This document shows positions 1-9,230 of a stretch of 64,000 nt of DNA, piece by piece. A model generated the notes under the pieces. It did no database searches. It was not told where the DNA came from and saw nothing but the letters and a program-made list of their open reading frames with translations. The first letter of the stretch is position 1. Every line of letters begins with the position of its first letter. The stretch is from Arenimonas sp. GDDSR-1 (GTDB taxonomy: Bacteria > Pseudomonadota > Gammaproteobacteria > Xanthomonadales > Xanthomonadaceae). The stretch spans positions 1-64,000 of the forward strand of contig NZ_JAPDUI010000001.1 of assembly GCF_025980345.1 (NCBI RefSeq), given 5' to 3'. Position numbers and translations under genes: made by a program.

Positions 1-289
1 AACGGTCGAGTTCTTCCGCATCCCGCGCGACACCCTGGTGGTCTGCCTGGGCAAGAGCACCTACGCGCGCTGCGGCATCATCGTGAACGTGACACCGTTG
101 GAGCCGGAATGGGAAGGCCACGTGACGCTTGAATTCAGCAACACCACGCCGCTGCCCGCCAAGATTTACGCCGGTGAGGGCGTGGCGCAGATGCTGTTCT
201 TCCAGTCCGACGAAGTCTGCGAGACCTCTTATAAGGACCGCGGCGGTAAATATCAGGGCCAGACCGGCGTCACGCTGCCCAAAACCTGA
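1..289 (+). CDS. dcd: dCTP deaminase, 3' part
   Basis: The reading frame is open from the left edge (codons in phase with base 2) and gives the last 96 or so residues of dCTP deaminase, which converts dCTP to dUTP for thymidylate synthesis. The segment [20 protein letters not shown] contains the family's nucleotide-binding and catalytic-Glu region, and the C-terminal GKYQGQTG motif is the triphosphate-binding tail. The usual length is about 190 residues, so roughly half the gene lies outside the window. The identification is firm; only the start is missing. Confidence 0.93.
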   Translation, partial: TVEFFRIPRDTLVVCLGKSTYARCGIIVNVTPLEPEWEGHVTLEFSNTTPLPAKIYAGEGVAQMLFFQSDEVCETSYKDRGGKYQGQTGVTLPKT

Positions 290-305
290 GTGCATTCACG
301 GGCCA

Positions 306-851
306 TCAGAACGATGAGCCCGGCTCCTGCAGAAAAATAAGTTCCTCGGGCGTGCTTTCACGGCCAAGCACGGCGTTGCGGTGCGGGTAACGCCTGAAGC
401 GGTCGATGATGGCCTTGTGCTTGAGTTCGTAGTCCAGATTGTTCGCGATGCCGTTGCGGGTGAACAGCTCCACTGCGGTTTCGTGGATGGACGCCGATTC
501 GCTGTGCATGTAGGGCATGTAGAGAAACACACGCTCCTGCGGCGTCAGGGCGGCATCGGCGCCGCTGCGCACGGCTTCCTGTGCCAGCACCAGCGCCATA
601 CCGTCCTGGGCAAAGGCTTTGGCGCTGTCGCGGAACAGATTGCGTGAGAACTGATCGAGCACGATGATTTCGGCCAGTCGTCCGTGCGGTGTGTCGCGCC
701 AGGCACTCAACTCGCCGAGACATGCTTGTGCATGCAACGCGCCGAAGCGCTCATCGAGCAGGCGGTCGAAATCGGCGTCCTTCCTGAACCACAGGGCGCG
801 GTCGATTTCAGTGAACCAGAAGCGGATGATGTCTGCATGCGCATGACTCAT
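306..851 (-). CDS. DUF924 family protein
   Basis: This 181-residue soluble protein belongs to the DUF924 (TPR-like helical) family. The opening IIRFWF, the central LDQFSRNLFR and the PYMHSE motif are characteristic. No enzymatic role is established for the family. Its ATG overlaps the stop of the upstream HIT gene by four bases (ATGA), so the two are probably translationally coupled. I assign the family with confidence but no function. Confidence 0.85.
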   Translation of the reverse strand: MSHAHADIIRFWFTEIDRALWFRKDADFDRLLDERFGALHAQACLGELSAWRDTPHGRLAEIIVLDQFSRNLFRDSAKAFAQDGMALVLAQEAVRSGADAALTPQERVFLYMPYMHSESASIHETAVELFTRNGIANNLDYELKHKAIIDRFRRYPHRNAVLGRESTPEELIFLQEPGSSF

Positions 852-1294
852 GGCATGAGCCTTTCTTGAAATATGGCCGATGCGAAGACATCACGCAAAT
901 TTTTTGCCATGGCCGCCGCTTCCGACTCCGCGTAAAGCTCGCGTGTTCCGGTGTTCCACACCGGTGCCGGCCAAGCCGCATCGCCGGCATGCCGAAGGAT
1001 GACGTGGATGTGCAACTGCGGCACCACATTGCCCAGCGCCGCGATGTTGAGCTTCTCACCGTGCGGGAAAGCGGATTGCAGGACGCGGGCGGCGGCATTG
1101 ATTTCGGCCTGCAGCTGCAGCTGATGATCGGTACTCAGATCCGGCCATTCGCGCACATTCGGCACCCGCGGCACCAGAATCAGCCAGGGAAAGCGGGCAT
1201 CATCCATCAATCCGATCCGGCAGAGCGGGGCATCCAACAGGAAATGGGTATCCTTGGCGAGGCGCGCATCAAGGCGGAATTCGGGGCTGTTCAT
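848..1294 (-). CDS. HIT domain protein
   Basis: This is a 148-residue histidine-triad family protein, expected to be a small nucleotide hydrolase or transferase. The triad region reads [14 protein letters not shown], so the first His of the usual HxHxH is Gln, as is common in the proteobacterial branch whose members also carry AWPAPVW, seen here just downstream. I chose the ATG at 1294 (MNSPEFRLD) over the upstream ATG at 1360, because the extra 22 residues are basic, not family-like, and overlap the divergent rimO start. It overlaps the DUF924 gene at its 3' end. The substrate is unknown. Confidence 0.85.
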   Translation of the reverse strand: MNSPEFRLDARLAKDTHFLLDAPLCRIGLMDDARFPWLILVPRVPNVREWPDLSTDHQLQLQAEINAAARVLQSAFPHGEKLNIAALGNVVPQLHIHVILRHAGDAAWPAPVWNTGTRELYAESEAAAMAKNLRDVFASAIFQERLMP

Positions 1295-1316
1295 CGAGGG
1301 CGTGGCCGGGAAACGG

Positions 1317-1322
1317 TATAAT
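1317..1322 (+). promoter_or_regulatory. possible -10 box before rimO
   Basis: A perfect TATAAT lies 31 bases before the rimO ATG in the 60-base gap between divergent HIT and rimO. No convincing -35 hexamer is visible at 16-18 bases spacing, so this rests on the -10 alone. Confidence 0.3.
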
Positions 1323-1353
1323 CCAAGCCCCAGTATCCGGTGCCGGTTCCCGC

Positions 1354-2694
1354 ATGTCAAAGTCCAATCCGAAAGTCGGTTTCGTCAGTCTCGGCTGCCC
1401 CAAGGCCTTGGTCGATTCCGAACGCATCCTGACCCAGCTGCGGGTGGAGGGTTACGACATCGTGCCGACCTACGACAAGGCCGATGTCGTCGTGGTCAAC
1501 ACCTGCGGCTTCATCGACTCGGCGGTCGAGGAATCGCTGGATGCGATCGGCGAGGCCATGGCCGAGAACGGCAAGGTCATTGTTACCGGGTGTCTCGGCA
1601 AACGCCCGGAGCAGATCCGCGAGCAGTTCCCGGACGTGCTGTCGATATCCGGTCCGCAGGATTACAGCACGGTAATGAGCGCGGTTCACGCCGCACTGCC
1701 GCCGAAACACGACCCATTCATCGATCTGGTGCCGGACTACGGCATCAAGCTGACGCCCAAACACTACGCGTACCTGAAAATCTCCGAGGGTTGCAACCAC
1801 CGCTGCAGTTTCTGCATCATTCCGTCAATGCGCGGCGACTTGGTGTCGCGGCCGGTCGACGATGTGCTGCGCGAAGCCGAAAAGCTGGTGCGCGGTGGCG
1901 TGCAGGAGCTGCTGGTGATTTCGCAGGACACCAGCGCCTACGGCGTGGATGTGCGTTACGCCGAACGCCAATGGCGCGAGAAAACCTACCAGACCCGCAT
2001 GAAGGACCTGTGCGAGGGCCTCTCGGAGCTGGGCGTGTGGTCACGCCTGCATTACGTGTATCCGTACCCGCACGTCGACGACATCATTCCGCTGATGGCC
2101 GACGGCAAGCTGTTGCCGTATCTGGACATCCCGTTCCAGCATGCCAGTCCGCGCATTCTGAAGTTGATGAAGCGGCCGGGTGCGGTCGAGAAGAATCTGG
2201 AACGCATCCAGAAGTGGCGTGAAATCTGCCCGGATCTGACCATCCGCAGCACCTTCATCGTCGGCTTCCCCGGCGAAACCGAAGACGACTTCGCGCAGCT
2301 GCTGAGCTTCATCGATCAGGCCGAGCTCGACCGCGTCGGTGCCTTCGCCTATTCGCCGGTGGATGGCGCTGCGGCCAATGCCCTGCCGGATGCCGTACCG
2401 GAAGAACTCAAGCAGGAGCGTCTTGCGCGCTTCATGGAACTGCAGGCCGAAATCAGCGCAGATAAGCTGCAGCGCAAGGTCGGTACGGTACAGCAGGTGC
2501 TGGTCGATGCCGTGGACGGCGAATTGGCCATCGCACGATCGAAGGCCGATGCGCCTGAAATCGACGGTCTGGTGCAGATCCAGGACGGCGAGCGCATGGG
2601 CCTGAAGCCCGGCCAATTCGTGGACGTCACCATCATGGGTGCCGACGAGCACGACCTGTTCGCCTTGGTCGATCCCGAAAACGCCGATTTCTGA
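1354..2694 (+). CDS. rimO: Ribosomal protein S12 methylthiotransferase
   Basis: This is a 446-residue radical-SAM methylthiotransferase that modifies a conserved aspartate of ribosomal protein S12. The N-terminal UPF0004 domain has the Cys residues of [16 protein letters not shown] and VNTCGFID that bind one Fe-S cluster. The radical-SAM CxxxCxxC is in [17 protein letters not shown] near residue 150, and a C-terminal TRAM domain follows. [12 protein letters not shown] distinguishes RimO from the tRNA enzyme MiaB. It is monocistronic: divergent from the HIT gene and convergent with greB. Confidence 0.97.
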   Translation: MSKSNPKVGFVSLGCPKALVDSERILTQLRVEGYDIVPTYDKADVVVVNTCGFIDSAVEESLDAIGEAMAENGKVIVTGCLGKRPEQIREQFPDVLSISGPQDYSTVMSAVHAALPPKHDPFIDLVPDYGIKLTPKHYAYLKISEGCNHRCSFCIIPSMRGDLVSRPVDDVLREAEKLVRGGVQELLVISQDTSAYGVDVRYAERQWREKTYQTRMKDLCEGLSELGVWSRLHYVYPYPHVDDIIPLMADGKLLPYLDIPFQHASPRILKLMKRPGAVEKNLERIQKWREICPDLTIRSTFIVGFPGETEDDFAQLLSFIDQAELDRVGAFAYSPVDGAAANALPDAVPEELKQERLARFMELQAEISADKLQRKVGTVQQVLVDAVDGELAIARSKADAPEIDGLVQIQDGERMGLKPGQFVDVTIMGADEHDLFALVDPENADF

Positions 2695-2736
2695 TATTCG
2701 CCCTGCGTTGCGCGCCTTCTCTTTTGAAAAGAGGGA

Positions 2737-3237
2737 TTACGCATCGTATTGGATGGATATCACCACAAACGAGGTCAAGCCGGTCGGCAGTTCGACCTCG
2801 AATTCCGTGTCCACTGTTTTGTTCAGTGCCGCCCGCGCCAGTGGCGAATCGATGCTGATCCAGTTGCGCCGTGCATCGGTTTCATCCGGTCCGACGATAC
2901 GGTAACGCCTTACATCGCCGTCCTCGTTTTCAAGCTCGAACCAGGCGCTGAAGAAAATACGGTCGCGTGGAGTTCTGTCCTGTTCGGGCACTTTCAGCAC
3001 TTCCAGGCGCTTGCTCAAGTAGCGTACGCGCCGGTCGATTTCACCGAGTTGTTTCTTGCGGTAGATGTATTCGGCGTTTTCCGAGCGGTCGCCTTCGGCG
3101 GCGGCGGCGGACAGCGCCTTCACCACTTCCGGACGGCGGATCTGCCAGAGTTCCTGAAGCTCGGCGCGCAGGCGTTCGCGCCCGTCATGGGTGATCAGGG
3201 CGGTGCTGGCATCGGAGGGCGGTCGCCATCGGCTCAT
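2737..3237 (-). CDS. greB: Transcription elongation factor GreB
   Basis: This 166-residue Gre factor rescues backtracked RNA polymerase by stimulating transcript cleavage. The N-terminal coiled coil contains [20 protein letters not shown], with the acidic tip D and E residues that reach the polymerase active site. IYRKKQLREID-type sequence and the C-terminal FKBP-like domain (PLARALLNK-like) point to GreB rather than GreA. The length fits the family (about 160). It ends 42 bases from the convergent rimO stop. Confidence 0.95.
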   Translation of the reverse strand: MSRWRPPSDASTALITHDGRERLRAELQELWQIRRPEVVKALSAAAAEGDRSENAEYIYRKKQLGEIDRRVRYLSKRLEVLKVPEQDRTPRDRIFFSAWFELENEDGDVRRYRIVGPDETDARRNWISIDSPLARAALNKTVDTEFEVELPTGLTSFVVISIQYDA

Positions 3238-3270
3238 CGGGGATTCACGAAAAATTTATGGAGTCTGCGC

Positions 3271-3287
3271 CGGCTATAGCCGATAAT
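3271..3287. promoter_or_regulatory. Palindrome and -10-like box between greB and lytic transglycosylase
   Basis: A perfect 12-base palindrome CGGCTATAGCCG (3271-3282) runs directly into GATAAT (3282-3287), a good -10 for the rightward gene whose ATG is at 3327. The palindrome would overlap the core promoter, so it could be an operator. No clear -35 was found. Confidence 0.3.
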
Positions 3288-3326
3288 GCAGTCTGGATAG
3301 CATAAAGCATGTGCCAAGGAGTTTTC

Positions 3327-4781
3327 ATGCGGATAAGCCCGATGTTCGTCACTGTCCTTCTCGCCGGGGTTTTTTCCGGCGCTGCACAGGCCGCCAAACC
3401 GACCCGCGAGGAAACGCTTTACGGTCAAATCGACCAGACCCTGAAGAACTACCAACAGGCACGTGACCGCTATGAAACCGGTGACGACAGCCAGCTGGCG
3501 GTGATGAACAAAGCCATCGAGGATCTCGAAGATCAGGCCAGCCAGTGTTTCAAGCTCAAAGCCTGTTCGAAGACCAAAGTGATCAGTGCCTACGAGCAAT
3601 TGATCAGGCAGTCGGATATGCCGGCAACCGGCGGTCCCCAGCCGGCACTGGCGCCGCAGGCCATTCCCGCGCTCGGCACCACCGTCAAGTTGCTGGGTAC
3701 AGGCAATCTGCAGTTGCTGATCAAATACAATGAGCCGTTGCAGGCGGCCATCGCCAATTGGCTGACCGTCAACCGCGGGTTCTTCATGGACTCTTGGGAA
3801 AACTACCATTACATGCGTTACCTCATGGCGCCGGAGTACGAAAAGGCCGGTCTGCCCGAAGCGCTGCTGTTCGGCATGATGACCAAGGAATCCGGTGGCA
3901 AGGTGCATTCGGTATCCAAGGCCGGCGCAGCCGGCCCCCTGCAGTTCATGCCGGCCACCGGCCGCCGTTTCGGGCTTGATGCCGGCCCGGGCTATGACAT
4001 GCGCTATGATCCCCAGTTCGCCGCGCGGGCCAATGCCCAGTACATGAACGAACGCTTCGAGGAGCTCAATCGCAGTCTGGAGATGGCCATTGCCGGCTAC
4101 AACGGCGGCGAAGGCCGCGCCCGCCGCATCTTCGGTGAGCGTGGCGGTGATTTCTGGCAGGAGAATGTGTACACCGAATGGCCTGCGGAAACGCGGGATT
4201 ACGTACCGGCGGTGTTGGCTGCAGCCTGGTTATTTCTTCACGGCAATGAGTACGGCCTGACCTACCCGAAGCTGGACTATTCCCCGGCCAGCCTGACCCT
4301 GCAGCGCGCCACGACCATCAACGAACTCACCATTTGCCTGGGTAATCCGCATAACCAGTCCGGTTGGTTCCGCGTGCTGCGCAACCTCAATCCGCACTAC
4401 GAGCCCGGCCAGTACATCGCACAGGGCATCGTGCTGCGTGCTCCGAAGAAACTGGTGGCCAGCTATCAGGCCAACTGTCTGGGCGGGCCGCGCAGCGAAC
4501 AGGCGCGGATGCTGACCCAGGCCCGCAAGGCTCCCGTGTTCTACCGGCCGCCGCCAGTCACCGTCGCCGAGGCGGTTGACGATTCCGAAGCGGTTGCGGA
4601 AACCGCGGTTTCGGAAAAACATAACGGAAAGTACATCGTCAAACCCGGCGAAACCCTGATGATGATCACCCGTACCTTCGATTGCGACCTCAGTCGCCTG
4701 ATCAAGGTCAATGATCTGACTCCGCCCAATTATGTCATCCAGCCCGGTCAGGAGATAAAACTGATCGGCTGCAAGAAATAG
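3327..4781 (+). CDS. Membrane/periplasmic lytic transglycosylase with LysM domain (MltD-like)
   Basis: This is a 484-residue secreted murein lytic transglycosylase, cutting glycan strands to 1,6-anhydro-muropeptides. The ATG at 3327 has AAGGA seven bases upstream and gives a clean signal peptide ending ...GAAQAA; the earlier ATG at 3309 lacks a ribosome site. The SLT domain carries the catalytic Glu in MMTKESGGKVHS, then AGPLQFMPATGRRFGL and AIAGYNGGEGR. A single C-terminal LysM (YIVKPGETLMMITR ... NYVIQPGQEIKL) binds peptidoglycan. There is no lipobox, unlike E. coli MltD, and only one LysM. NagZ in this window acts in the same recycling route. Confidence 0.9.
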   Translation: MRISPMFVTVLLAGVFSGAAQAAKPTREETLYGQIDQTLKNYQQARDRYETGDDSQLAVMNKAIEDLEDQASQCFKLKACSKTKVISAYEQLIRQSDMPATGGPQPALAPQAIPALGTTVKLLGTGNLQLLIKYNEPLQAAIANWLTVNRGFFMDSWENYHYMRYLMAPEYEKAGLPEALLFGMMTKESGGKVHSVSKAGAAGPLQFMPATGRRFGLDAGPGYDMRYDPQFAARANAQYMNERFEELNRSLEMAIAGYNGGEGRARRIFGERGGDFWQENVYTEWPAETRDYVPAVLAAAWLFLHGNEYGLTYPKLDYSPASLTLQRATTINELTICLGNPHNQSGWFRVLRNLNPHYEPGQYIAQGIVLRAPKKLVASYQANCLGGPRSEQARMLTQARKAPVFYRPPPVTVAEAVDDSEAVAETAVSEKHNGKYIVKPGETLMMITRTFDCDLSRLIKVNDLTPPNYVIQPGQEIKLIGCKK

Positions 4782-4786
4782 GAATG

Positions 4787-4814
4787 AAAAAAGCCGGCTT
4801 GCGCCGGCTTTTTT
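4787..4814. terminator. Bidirectional terminator between the transglycosylase and fadB-like genes
   Basis: AAAAAAGCCGGC, loop TTGC, then GCCGGCTTTTTT: a perfect stem with an A-run and a T-run, between two convergent genes. It can stop transcription from both sides. Confidence 0.9.
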
Positions 4815-4829
4815 CAGGCTAGAGTTTGT

Positions 4830-6866
4830 TTACAAGGCATCCCAGCCGGCCTTCGGTGTAAAGCGCGCACCGTACTTGCCTTCCAAGGATTTCAGCGTGG
4901 CCAGTGCCGCATCACGGCCGATGGCCTTGATGTGTTCGATCGGACCGCCGCGGAACGGCGCGAATCCGGTGCCGAAAATAACGCCGGCATCGAGCAGCTC
5001 GGCGTCGGCGACTACCCCCTGGTGCAGGCAGGATACGGCCTCGTTGAGCAGAGCGAATACCAGGCGGTCCTGAAGATCATCGGGTGCTTTGTAATCTTTC
5101 GGGAGTTCCGGTTTTACCGCTTTGCCATCGACCCATTTGTACAGACCTTCGCCGTCCTTCTTGCCGCGTTTACCGGGAGTGACCTGCAGGGCATCGGGCA
5201 ATGTCTGACCGTGGAATTCGGCCATGATCTTGCCGACGCTGGCGGCGACGTCGAGGCCGACCGTATCGACCAATTCGATCGGTCCCATCGGCATGCCGAA
5301 ATCGAGCGCCGCCTTGTCGATGGCGCGGCCCGGGATGCCTTCCGAAAAAGCCAGAATCGCTTCCTGCATGTAGGGCGCGAGGATCCGGTTGACCAGAAAG
5401 CCCGGGGTGCCGGCGACCGGTACCGGCAGTTTGTCGATGCTGCGGCAGAACGCGGCCAGGCGGCGTTCGGTTTCCGCTGCCATGCCGGCATGACGGACGA
5501 TTTCCACCAGCGGCATCATCGCCACCGGATTGAAGTAGTGCAGACCGGCGAAACGTGCCGGGTGGCTTAACTTGGCGCCAAGGGTATCCAACGCAATCGA
5601 GCTGGTGTTGGAAACCAGAAGGGCATCCGGCTTCATCGTCGCTTCCAGCGTGGCATAAAGCGTCTGCTTGGCGTCCAGATTTTCGAAAATGGCTTCGATG
5701 ATCAGATCGGCTTTGGCCGCGCCATCCCCGGCCACATCGGCCTGCAGTCGGGCGCGGGTCGCCGTGCGTTTGGTTTCATCCTTCACCTTTTTCGCGAACA
5801 GGGTCTCGGCACGGTCAAGTGCCGGCTGGATGTACTGCATTTCACGGTCCTGCAGGGTCACTTCGAAGCCGCGCAGGGCACACCAGGCGGCGATGTCGCC
5901 GCCCATCACGCCGGCACCGACCACATGCACATGCGAAATGCCGTGCTCTTTTCCGCCGAGCGATTTCAGGCGTTCCATCAGGAAGAAGATGCGGGTCAGG
6001 TTGCGCGCGGTCGGCCCCTGTGCCAGTTTGGCCACCGAATAGCCTTCCTGTTTCAGCGCCGCCCGTACCGGCATGCCGCCGGATCGCCGCCAGGTGTCGA
6101 TCAGACTGTAGGGCGCGGGATAGTGGGCTTTTCGGGCTTTGCGCGCGACCTGTTTGGTGAGTACGCCGGGCAGAATCTGCCGCGCCAGCCAGCTGTTGCT
6201 GAGCCAGGCGGTTGCTTTCTGCTTGAACGGCCGATGGACGCCGTGTTCGATGAATTCCACGGCTTTGTTGACCATCAAATCCGGAGCGGTCACCGCGTCG
6301 ACCAGACCGATGGCGCGTGCCGCTTTGCCCGACAGGGCGCGTCCGGTCAGCATCATGTCGAAGGCCGCCGGGGCACCGACCAGTCTTGGTAGACGCACGC
6401 TGCCGCCCCAGCCCGGATAGATGCCGAGTTTTACTTCCGGCAGGCCGATGCGGGTACTGGCATCATCCGATGCCACCCGTGCGCTGCAGGCCAGACTGAG
6501 TTCGGTGCCGCCGCCCATGCAGTGGCCGTGGATCAAGGCCACTGTCGGGCAGGGCAGTTCGGCGATGCGCTGGAAGATGTTCTGGCCGTTGCTGATGGCA
6601 TCAAGCACCGTTCCCTTGGCATCGAACTCGGCAAATTCGGCAATGTCGGCGCCGGCGATGAATCCGGCTTTCTTGGTGGAGCGGATGATCAGCCCCTTCG
6701 GCGGAGCGAAGGCCATGCGCTCAAGCAAGCCATCGAGTTCATTGAGCACAGCCTGGCACAGGGTGTTGACGCTGGTGTCCTTGCGTTCGAGGCTGAGGAT
6801 CAGGATGCCGTCTTTGCGTTCCTCGAGTTGCCAATGTTGCGGGGAGAGACCACTGAACTGATTCAT
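4830..6866 (-). CDS. Multifunctional enoyl-CoA hydratase / 3-hydroxyacyl-CoA dehydrogenase (FadB/FadJ type)
   Basis: This 678-residue fatty-acid beta-oxidation alpha subunit is a fusion. The N-terminal crotonase domain has both catalytic Glu residues, in HGHCMGGGTELSLAC and LPEVKLGIYPGWGG. Next comes an NAD-binding dehydrogenase domain (VVGAGVMGGDIAAWCALRG, and the His of GLHYFNPVAMMPLVEIVR), then the C-terminal dehydrogenase domain. The ATG at 6866 (MNQFSGLSPQ) is chosen because the 88 residues upstream are unlike the family and run into the rpoE promoter. No thiolase (fadA) gene is adjacent, which is unusual for FadB. FadJ is an equally possible orthologue. Confidence 0.92.
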   Translation of the reverse strand: MNQFSGLSPQHWQLEERKDGILILSLERKDTSVNTLCQAVLNELDGLLERMAFAPPKGLIIRSTKKAGFIAGADIAEFAEFDAKGTVLDAISNGQNIFQRIAELPCPTVALIHGHCMGGGTELSLACSARVASDDASTRIGLPEVKLGIYPGWGGSVRLPRLVGAPAAFDMMLTGRALSGKAARAIGLVDAVTAPDLMVNKAVEFIEHGVHRPFKQKATAWLSNSWLARQILPGVLTKQVARKARKAHYPAPYSLIDTWRRSGGMPVRAALKQEGYSVAKLAQGPTARNLTRIFFLMERLKSLGGKEHGISHVHVVGAGVMGGDIAAWCALRGFEVTLQDREMQYIQPALDRAETLFAKKVKDETKRTATRARLQADVAGDGAAKADLIIEAIFENLDAKQTLYATLEATMKPDALLVSNTSSIALDTLGAKLSHPARFAGLHYFNPVAMMPLVEIVRHAGMAAETERRLAAFCRSIDKLPVPVAGTPGFLVNRILAPYMQEAILAFSEGIPGRAIDKAALDFGMPMGPIELVDTVGLDVAASVGKIMAEFHGQTLPDALQVTPGKRGKKDGEGLYKWVDGKAVKPELPKDYKAPDDLQDRLVFALLNEAVSCLHQGVVADAELLDAGVIFGTGFAPFRGGPIEHIKAIGRDAALATLKSLEGKYGARFTPKAGWDAL

Positions 6867-6897
6867 ACATTCGTTTGATTGAAATTGAAGTAAGCTT

Positions 6898-6926
6898 ATC
6901 ATCACCGTTTTGAGCCTGACGGTCAA
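6898..6926 (-). promoter_or_regulatory. Sigma-70 promoter for the fadB-like gene
   Basis: On the minus strand TTGACC (6926-6921) and GATGAT (6903-6898) are separated by 17 bases, about 32 bases before the ATG. The -35 is only seven bases from the divergent sigma-E -35 box, so the two promoters may compete. Confidence 0.45.
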
Positions 6927-6932
6927 TTCTCG

Positions 6933-6960
6933 GGAACTTTTCAGGGCCTGAAGCGACAAA
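6933..6960 (+). promoter_or_regulatory. Sigma-E-type autoregulatory promoter for rpoE
   Basis: GGAACTT (6933-6939), a 16-base spacer and ACAAA (6956-6960) match the extracytoplasmic sigma-E promoter pattern (GGAACTT, then a TCAAA/TCTGA-like box). It lies about 43 bases before the rpoE ATG, as expected for autoregulation. Confidence 0.6.
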
Positions 6961-7002
6961 CCCTGTAGCCATTGGCTGCAACGATACGGAGATCCCGGCC
7001 CG

Positions 7003-7593
7003 ATGGGCGAACACGAAATCGATACCGAGCTGGTCCAAAGGGCGCAGAAGGGTGATAAAACCGCCTTCGACCTGCTGGTCCGGAAATACCAGCACCGCAT
7101 TGCGGCAGTGGTCAGCCGTTTCGTGCGCAACCCGGCCGAGTGCCAGGATGTGGTTCAGGACAGCTTCATCAAAGCCTACCGGTCACTGCCGGGTTTCCGC
7201 GGCGAAAGCCAGTTCTACACGTGGATGTACCGGATTGCGGTGAATACCGCCAAGAACCATCTGGCCAGCCTGAAACGGCGCCCCGGTGCCGATGTGGAGC
7301 TGGAAGATGCCGAGTTCATCGAAGGCGGCATCTACGTGCAGAACAATGACACGCCGGAGCATGAACTTTTGCGCGAAGAACTTGCCCAAGTGGTCAGCAA
7401 GGCGCTGGCGCAATTGCCGGAGGAAATCCGGCAAGCCATCACCCTGCGAGAGATGGAGGGGCTTTCCTACGAGGAAATCGCCGAAGTCATGAATTCACCG
7501 GTGGGAACGGTACGTTCCCGAATTTTCCGGGCGCGCGAAGCCATCGACGCCCGATTGCGTCCCCTTTACGAGTCCCAGCGAGTCCGACCATGA
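7003..7593 (+). CDS. rpoE: Extracytoplasmic stress sigma factor RpoE/AlgU
   Basis: This 196-residue ECF sigma factor transcribes envelope-stress genes. Region 2 is visible as FDLLVRKYQHRIAAVVSRFV and QDVVQDSFIKAYRSLPGFRG. Region 4 is LPEEIRQAITLREMEGLSYE followed by IAEVMNSPVGTVRSRIFRAR. It is nearly collinear with E. coli RpoE and Pseudomonas AlgU. Its stop overlaps the rseA ATG by four bases, which couples sigma and anti-sigma synthesis. A sigma-E-like promoter precedes it. Confidence 0.97.
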   Translation: MGEHEIDTELVQRAQKGDKTAFDLLVRKYQHRIAAVVSRFVRNPAECQDVVQDSFIKAYRSLPGFRGESQFYTWMYRIAVNTAKNHLASLKRRPGADVELEDAEFIEGGIYVQNNDTPEHELLREELAQVVSKALAQLPEEIRQAITLREMEGLSYEEIAEVMNSPVGTVRSRIFRAREAIDARLRPLYESQRVRP

Positions 7594-8279
7594 AACCGAT
7601 CAGCGAAACCGATTTAGAACAACTCAGCGCCTACATCGACGGCGAATTGTCGGACAGCGAACGCCGTTTCTTTCAGAAGCGCCTGGCCAACGATGCCGAA
7701 CTGCGCGCGGCCTGTGAGCGCGCGTGGATTGCGTCATCCGTCCTGAAATCACAGCCGATGCGGCTGATGCCTGCAGGCAGTGCCGATGCGATATGTGCGC
7801 AATGCCAGCCTGAGGCCGGAGGCACGAAAGCGCCCTGGCGGCTGGTCGCATCGTTCGCGGCACTGGCACTGGTCGCCGGTCTTGGGTATCAGCTGATGCC
7901 GGCCCCCGATGTGACTGCCCCCGATGATCGGATGCTTGCGCAGCAGACGTCCGTCCCGCCACCGTCTGCGTCTCCGTCCGGGGCTGAAGCCGCTCCGGCG
8001 GCAGTGCAGAAAGCAGGCGCGAAGCCGGCGGCCCGGCCTGCGGCCAAGTCGGATCCGCCATCGACGCAACTGGCTGCGGCCGATGACCCGACCCGTTTCG
8101 AACTCAATGAGGCGACCCGTTCCAAAAGCTGGCCCAAAAGCGACCAGGCCTTGGACGGCTATCTGGCGCGTCACAACCAGATGACCGGCAGCAATACTGG
8201 AAACGACCTCATTTCCTACGCGCAGATGCTTTCCGCCCCGCAGACGGGCGCCGAAGACGGCGGCAAGGACGGCCAATGA
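7590..8279 (+). CDS. rseA: Anti-sigma-E factor RseA/MucA
   Basis: This 229-residue inner-membrane anti-sigma factor holds RpoE at the membrane until it is proteolysed under envelope stress. The N-terminal RseA domain (EQLSAYIDGELSDSERRFFQ, about residues 8-70) binds the sigma factor. One membrane segment lies at about residues 84-103 (LVASFAALALVAGLGYQL). The periplasmic part is rich in Pro and Ala. Both ends overlap neighbours (rpoE upstream, rseB downstream). The sequence diverges from E. coli RseA outside the N-terminal domain, as is usual in the family. Confidence 0.9.
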   Translation: MKPISETDLEQLSAYIDGELSDSERRFFQKRLANDAELRAACERAWIASSVLKSQPMRLMPAGSADAICAQCQPEAGGTKAPWRLVASFAALALVAGLGYQLMPAPDVTAPDDRMLAQQTSVPPPSASPSGAEAAPAAVQKAGAKPAARPAAKSDPPSTQLAAADDPTRFELNEATRSKSWPKSDQALDGYLARHNQMTGSNTGNDLISYAQMLSAPQTGAEDGGKDGQ

Positions 8280-9199
8280 TGCGCCCGAAATCCCTGCTTG
8301 CCGGTCTGCTGCTCATCACGCTCGCCACACCCTTGGCGGCGCAGGAGCGTGGCTGGCTCGACAGCGGTAAACAATGGGTTCAGCAGTTCTGGAGCGATGA
8401 TTCCGGACAATGGCTGGGCCGTATCAACGGTGCGGTCTCGAACCACAATTACAAAGGCGTTCTGGTTTTTGTGCAGGGTGACAACATCAATACGCTGGCA
8501 ATCGAGCATCGCATGGACAACGGTGTCGAGAATCTGCGCATGCGCACGCTGTCGGGCATGCCCAGGGAGCTGGTGAAAAAAGGCGGAAAAATCCAGAGAG
8601 GCAGTTCCGAAGATTCGGCGCAGTCGTTTCCGGCTTCAGCTTCCGGACAGATCACCTTCAGTCATTTCGCCAGCGCCGAAGGCAACAAGTGGTACAAGAT
8701 CCGCCTGGCCGAGAAGGCGCGTGTTGCAGGGCGATCCACCCAGGTCGTCGAAATCAAAGCGGAAGATGCCTGGCGCTACAGTTACCGGCTCTGGCTGGAT
8801 ACCGAAACCGGGCTTCCGTTGAAAGTCATCACCCTCGACGAGCGCGGTTTTGCCGTCGAACAGTTCATGTTCACCCAAATCGAAATCACGCCGGTACCGG
8901 GCAAGGGCAAAGCACCCAAGCGCCGGCTGCCGCCGCCTTTGAAGTCGCCGTTCAAGGAGGTCAAGGGATTCCAGGTGATCGCCAGTGAAAGCCGCGCTGG
9001 ATCCACCCAGTATCTGTTCAGTGACGGACTATCCAGCATTTCGCTGTATGTCGAACCGTCAAAACTGAAGGAAAAAGCCCAGATGCACCGTGACGGCGTG
9101 AATGGCCTGATGCTCGGCGACGGCAACATCCGTTATGTCGCCATGGGCAAAGTGCCGGTCGCCACCCTTGAAAAAATCCTTGCACAGACCCAACGTTGA
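8276..9199 (+). CDS. rseB: Sigma-E regulatory protein RseB/MucB
   Basis: This 307-residue periplasmic protein binds RseA and shields it from cleavage. It starts with a signal peptide (LLAGLLLITLATPLAAQ). The MucB/RseB fold is supported by NYKGVLVFVQGD near the N-terminus and by the two-domain length (E. coli 318 residues). The start is ATGATG at 8276 or 8279; the first overlaps the rseA stop in ATGA style. It follows rseA in the order seen in Pseudomonas and Xanthomonas. Confidence 0.92.
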   Translation: MMRPKSLLAGLLLITLATPLAAQERGWLDSGKQWVQQFWSDDSGQWLGRINGAVSNHNYKGVLVFVQGDNINTLAIEHRMDNGVENLRMRTLSGMPRELVKKGGKIQRGSSEDSAQSFPASASGQITFSHFASAEGNKWYKIRLAEKARVAGRSTQVVEIKAEDAWRYSYRLWLDTETGLPLKVITLDERGFAVEQFMFTQIEITPVPGKGKAPKRRLPPPLKSPFKEVKGFQVIASESRAGSTQYLFSDGLSSISLYVEPSKLKEKAQMHRDGVNGLMLGDGNIRYVAMGKVPVATLEKILAQTQR

Positions 9200-9230
9200 A
9201 CCCGTTCAATCTTCGATCATCGAGGTAGCC

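Noticed and set aside
4830..6866. Crotonase-fusion as part of an Rpf-type diffusible-signal synthase
   Set aside because: The protein has both hydratase and dehydrogenase domains with all catalytic residues, and no rpf genes are adjacent. It is a beta-oxidation enzyme.
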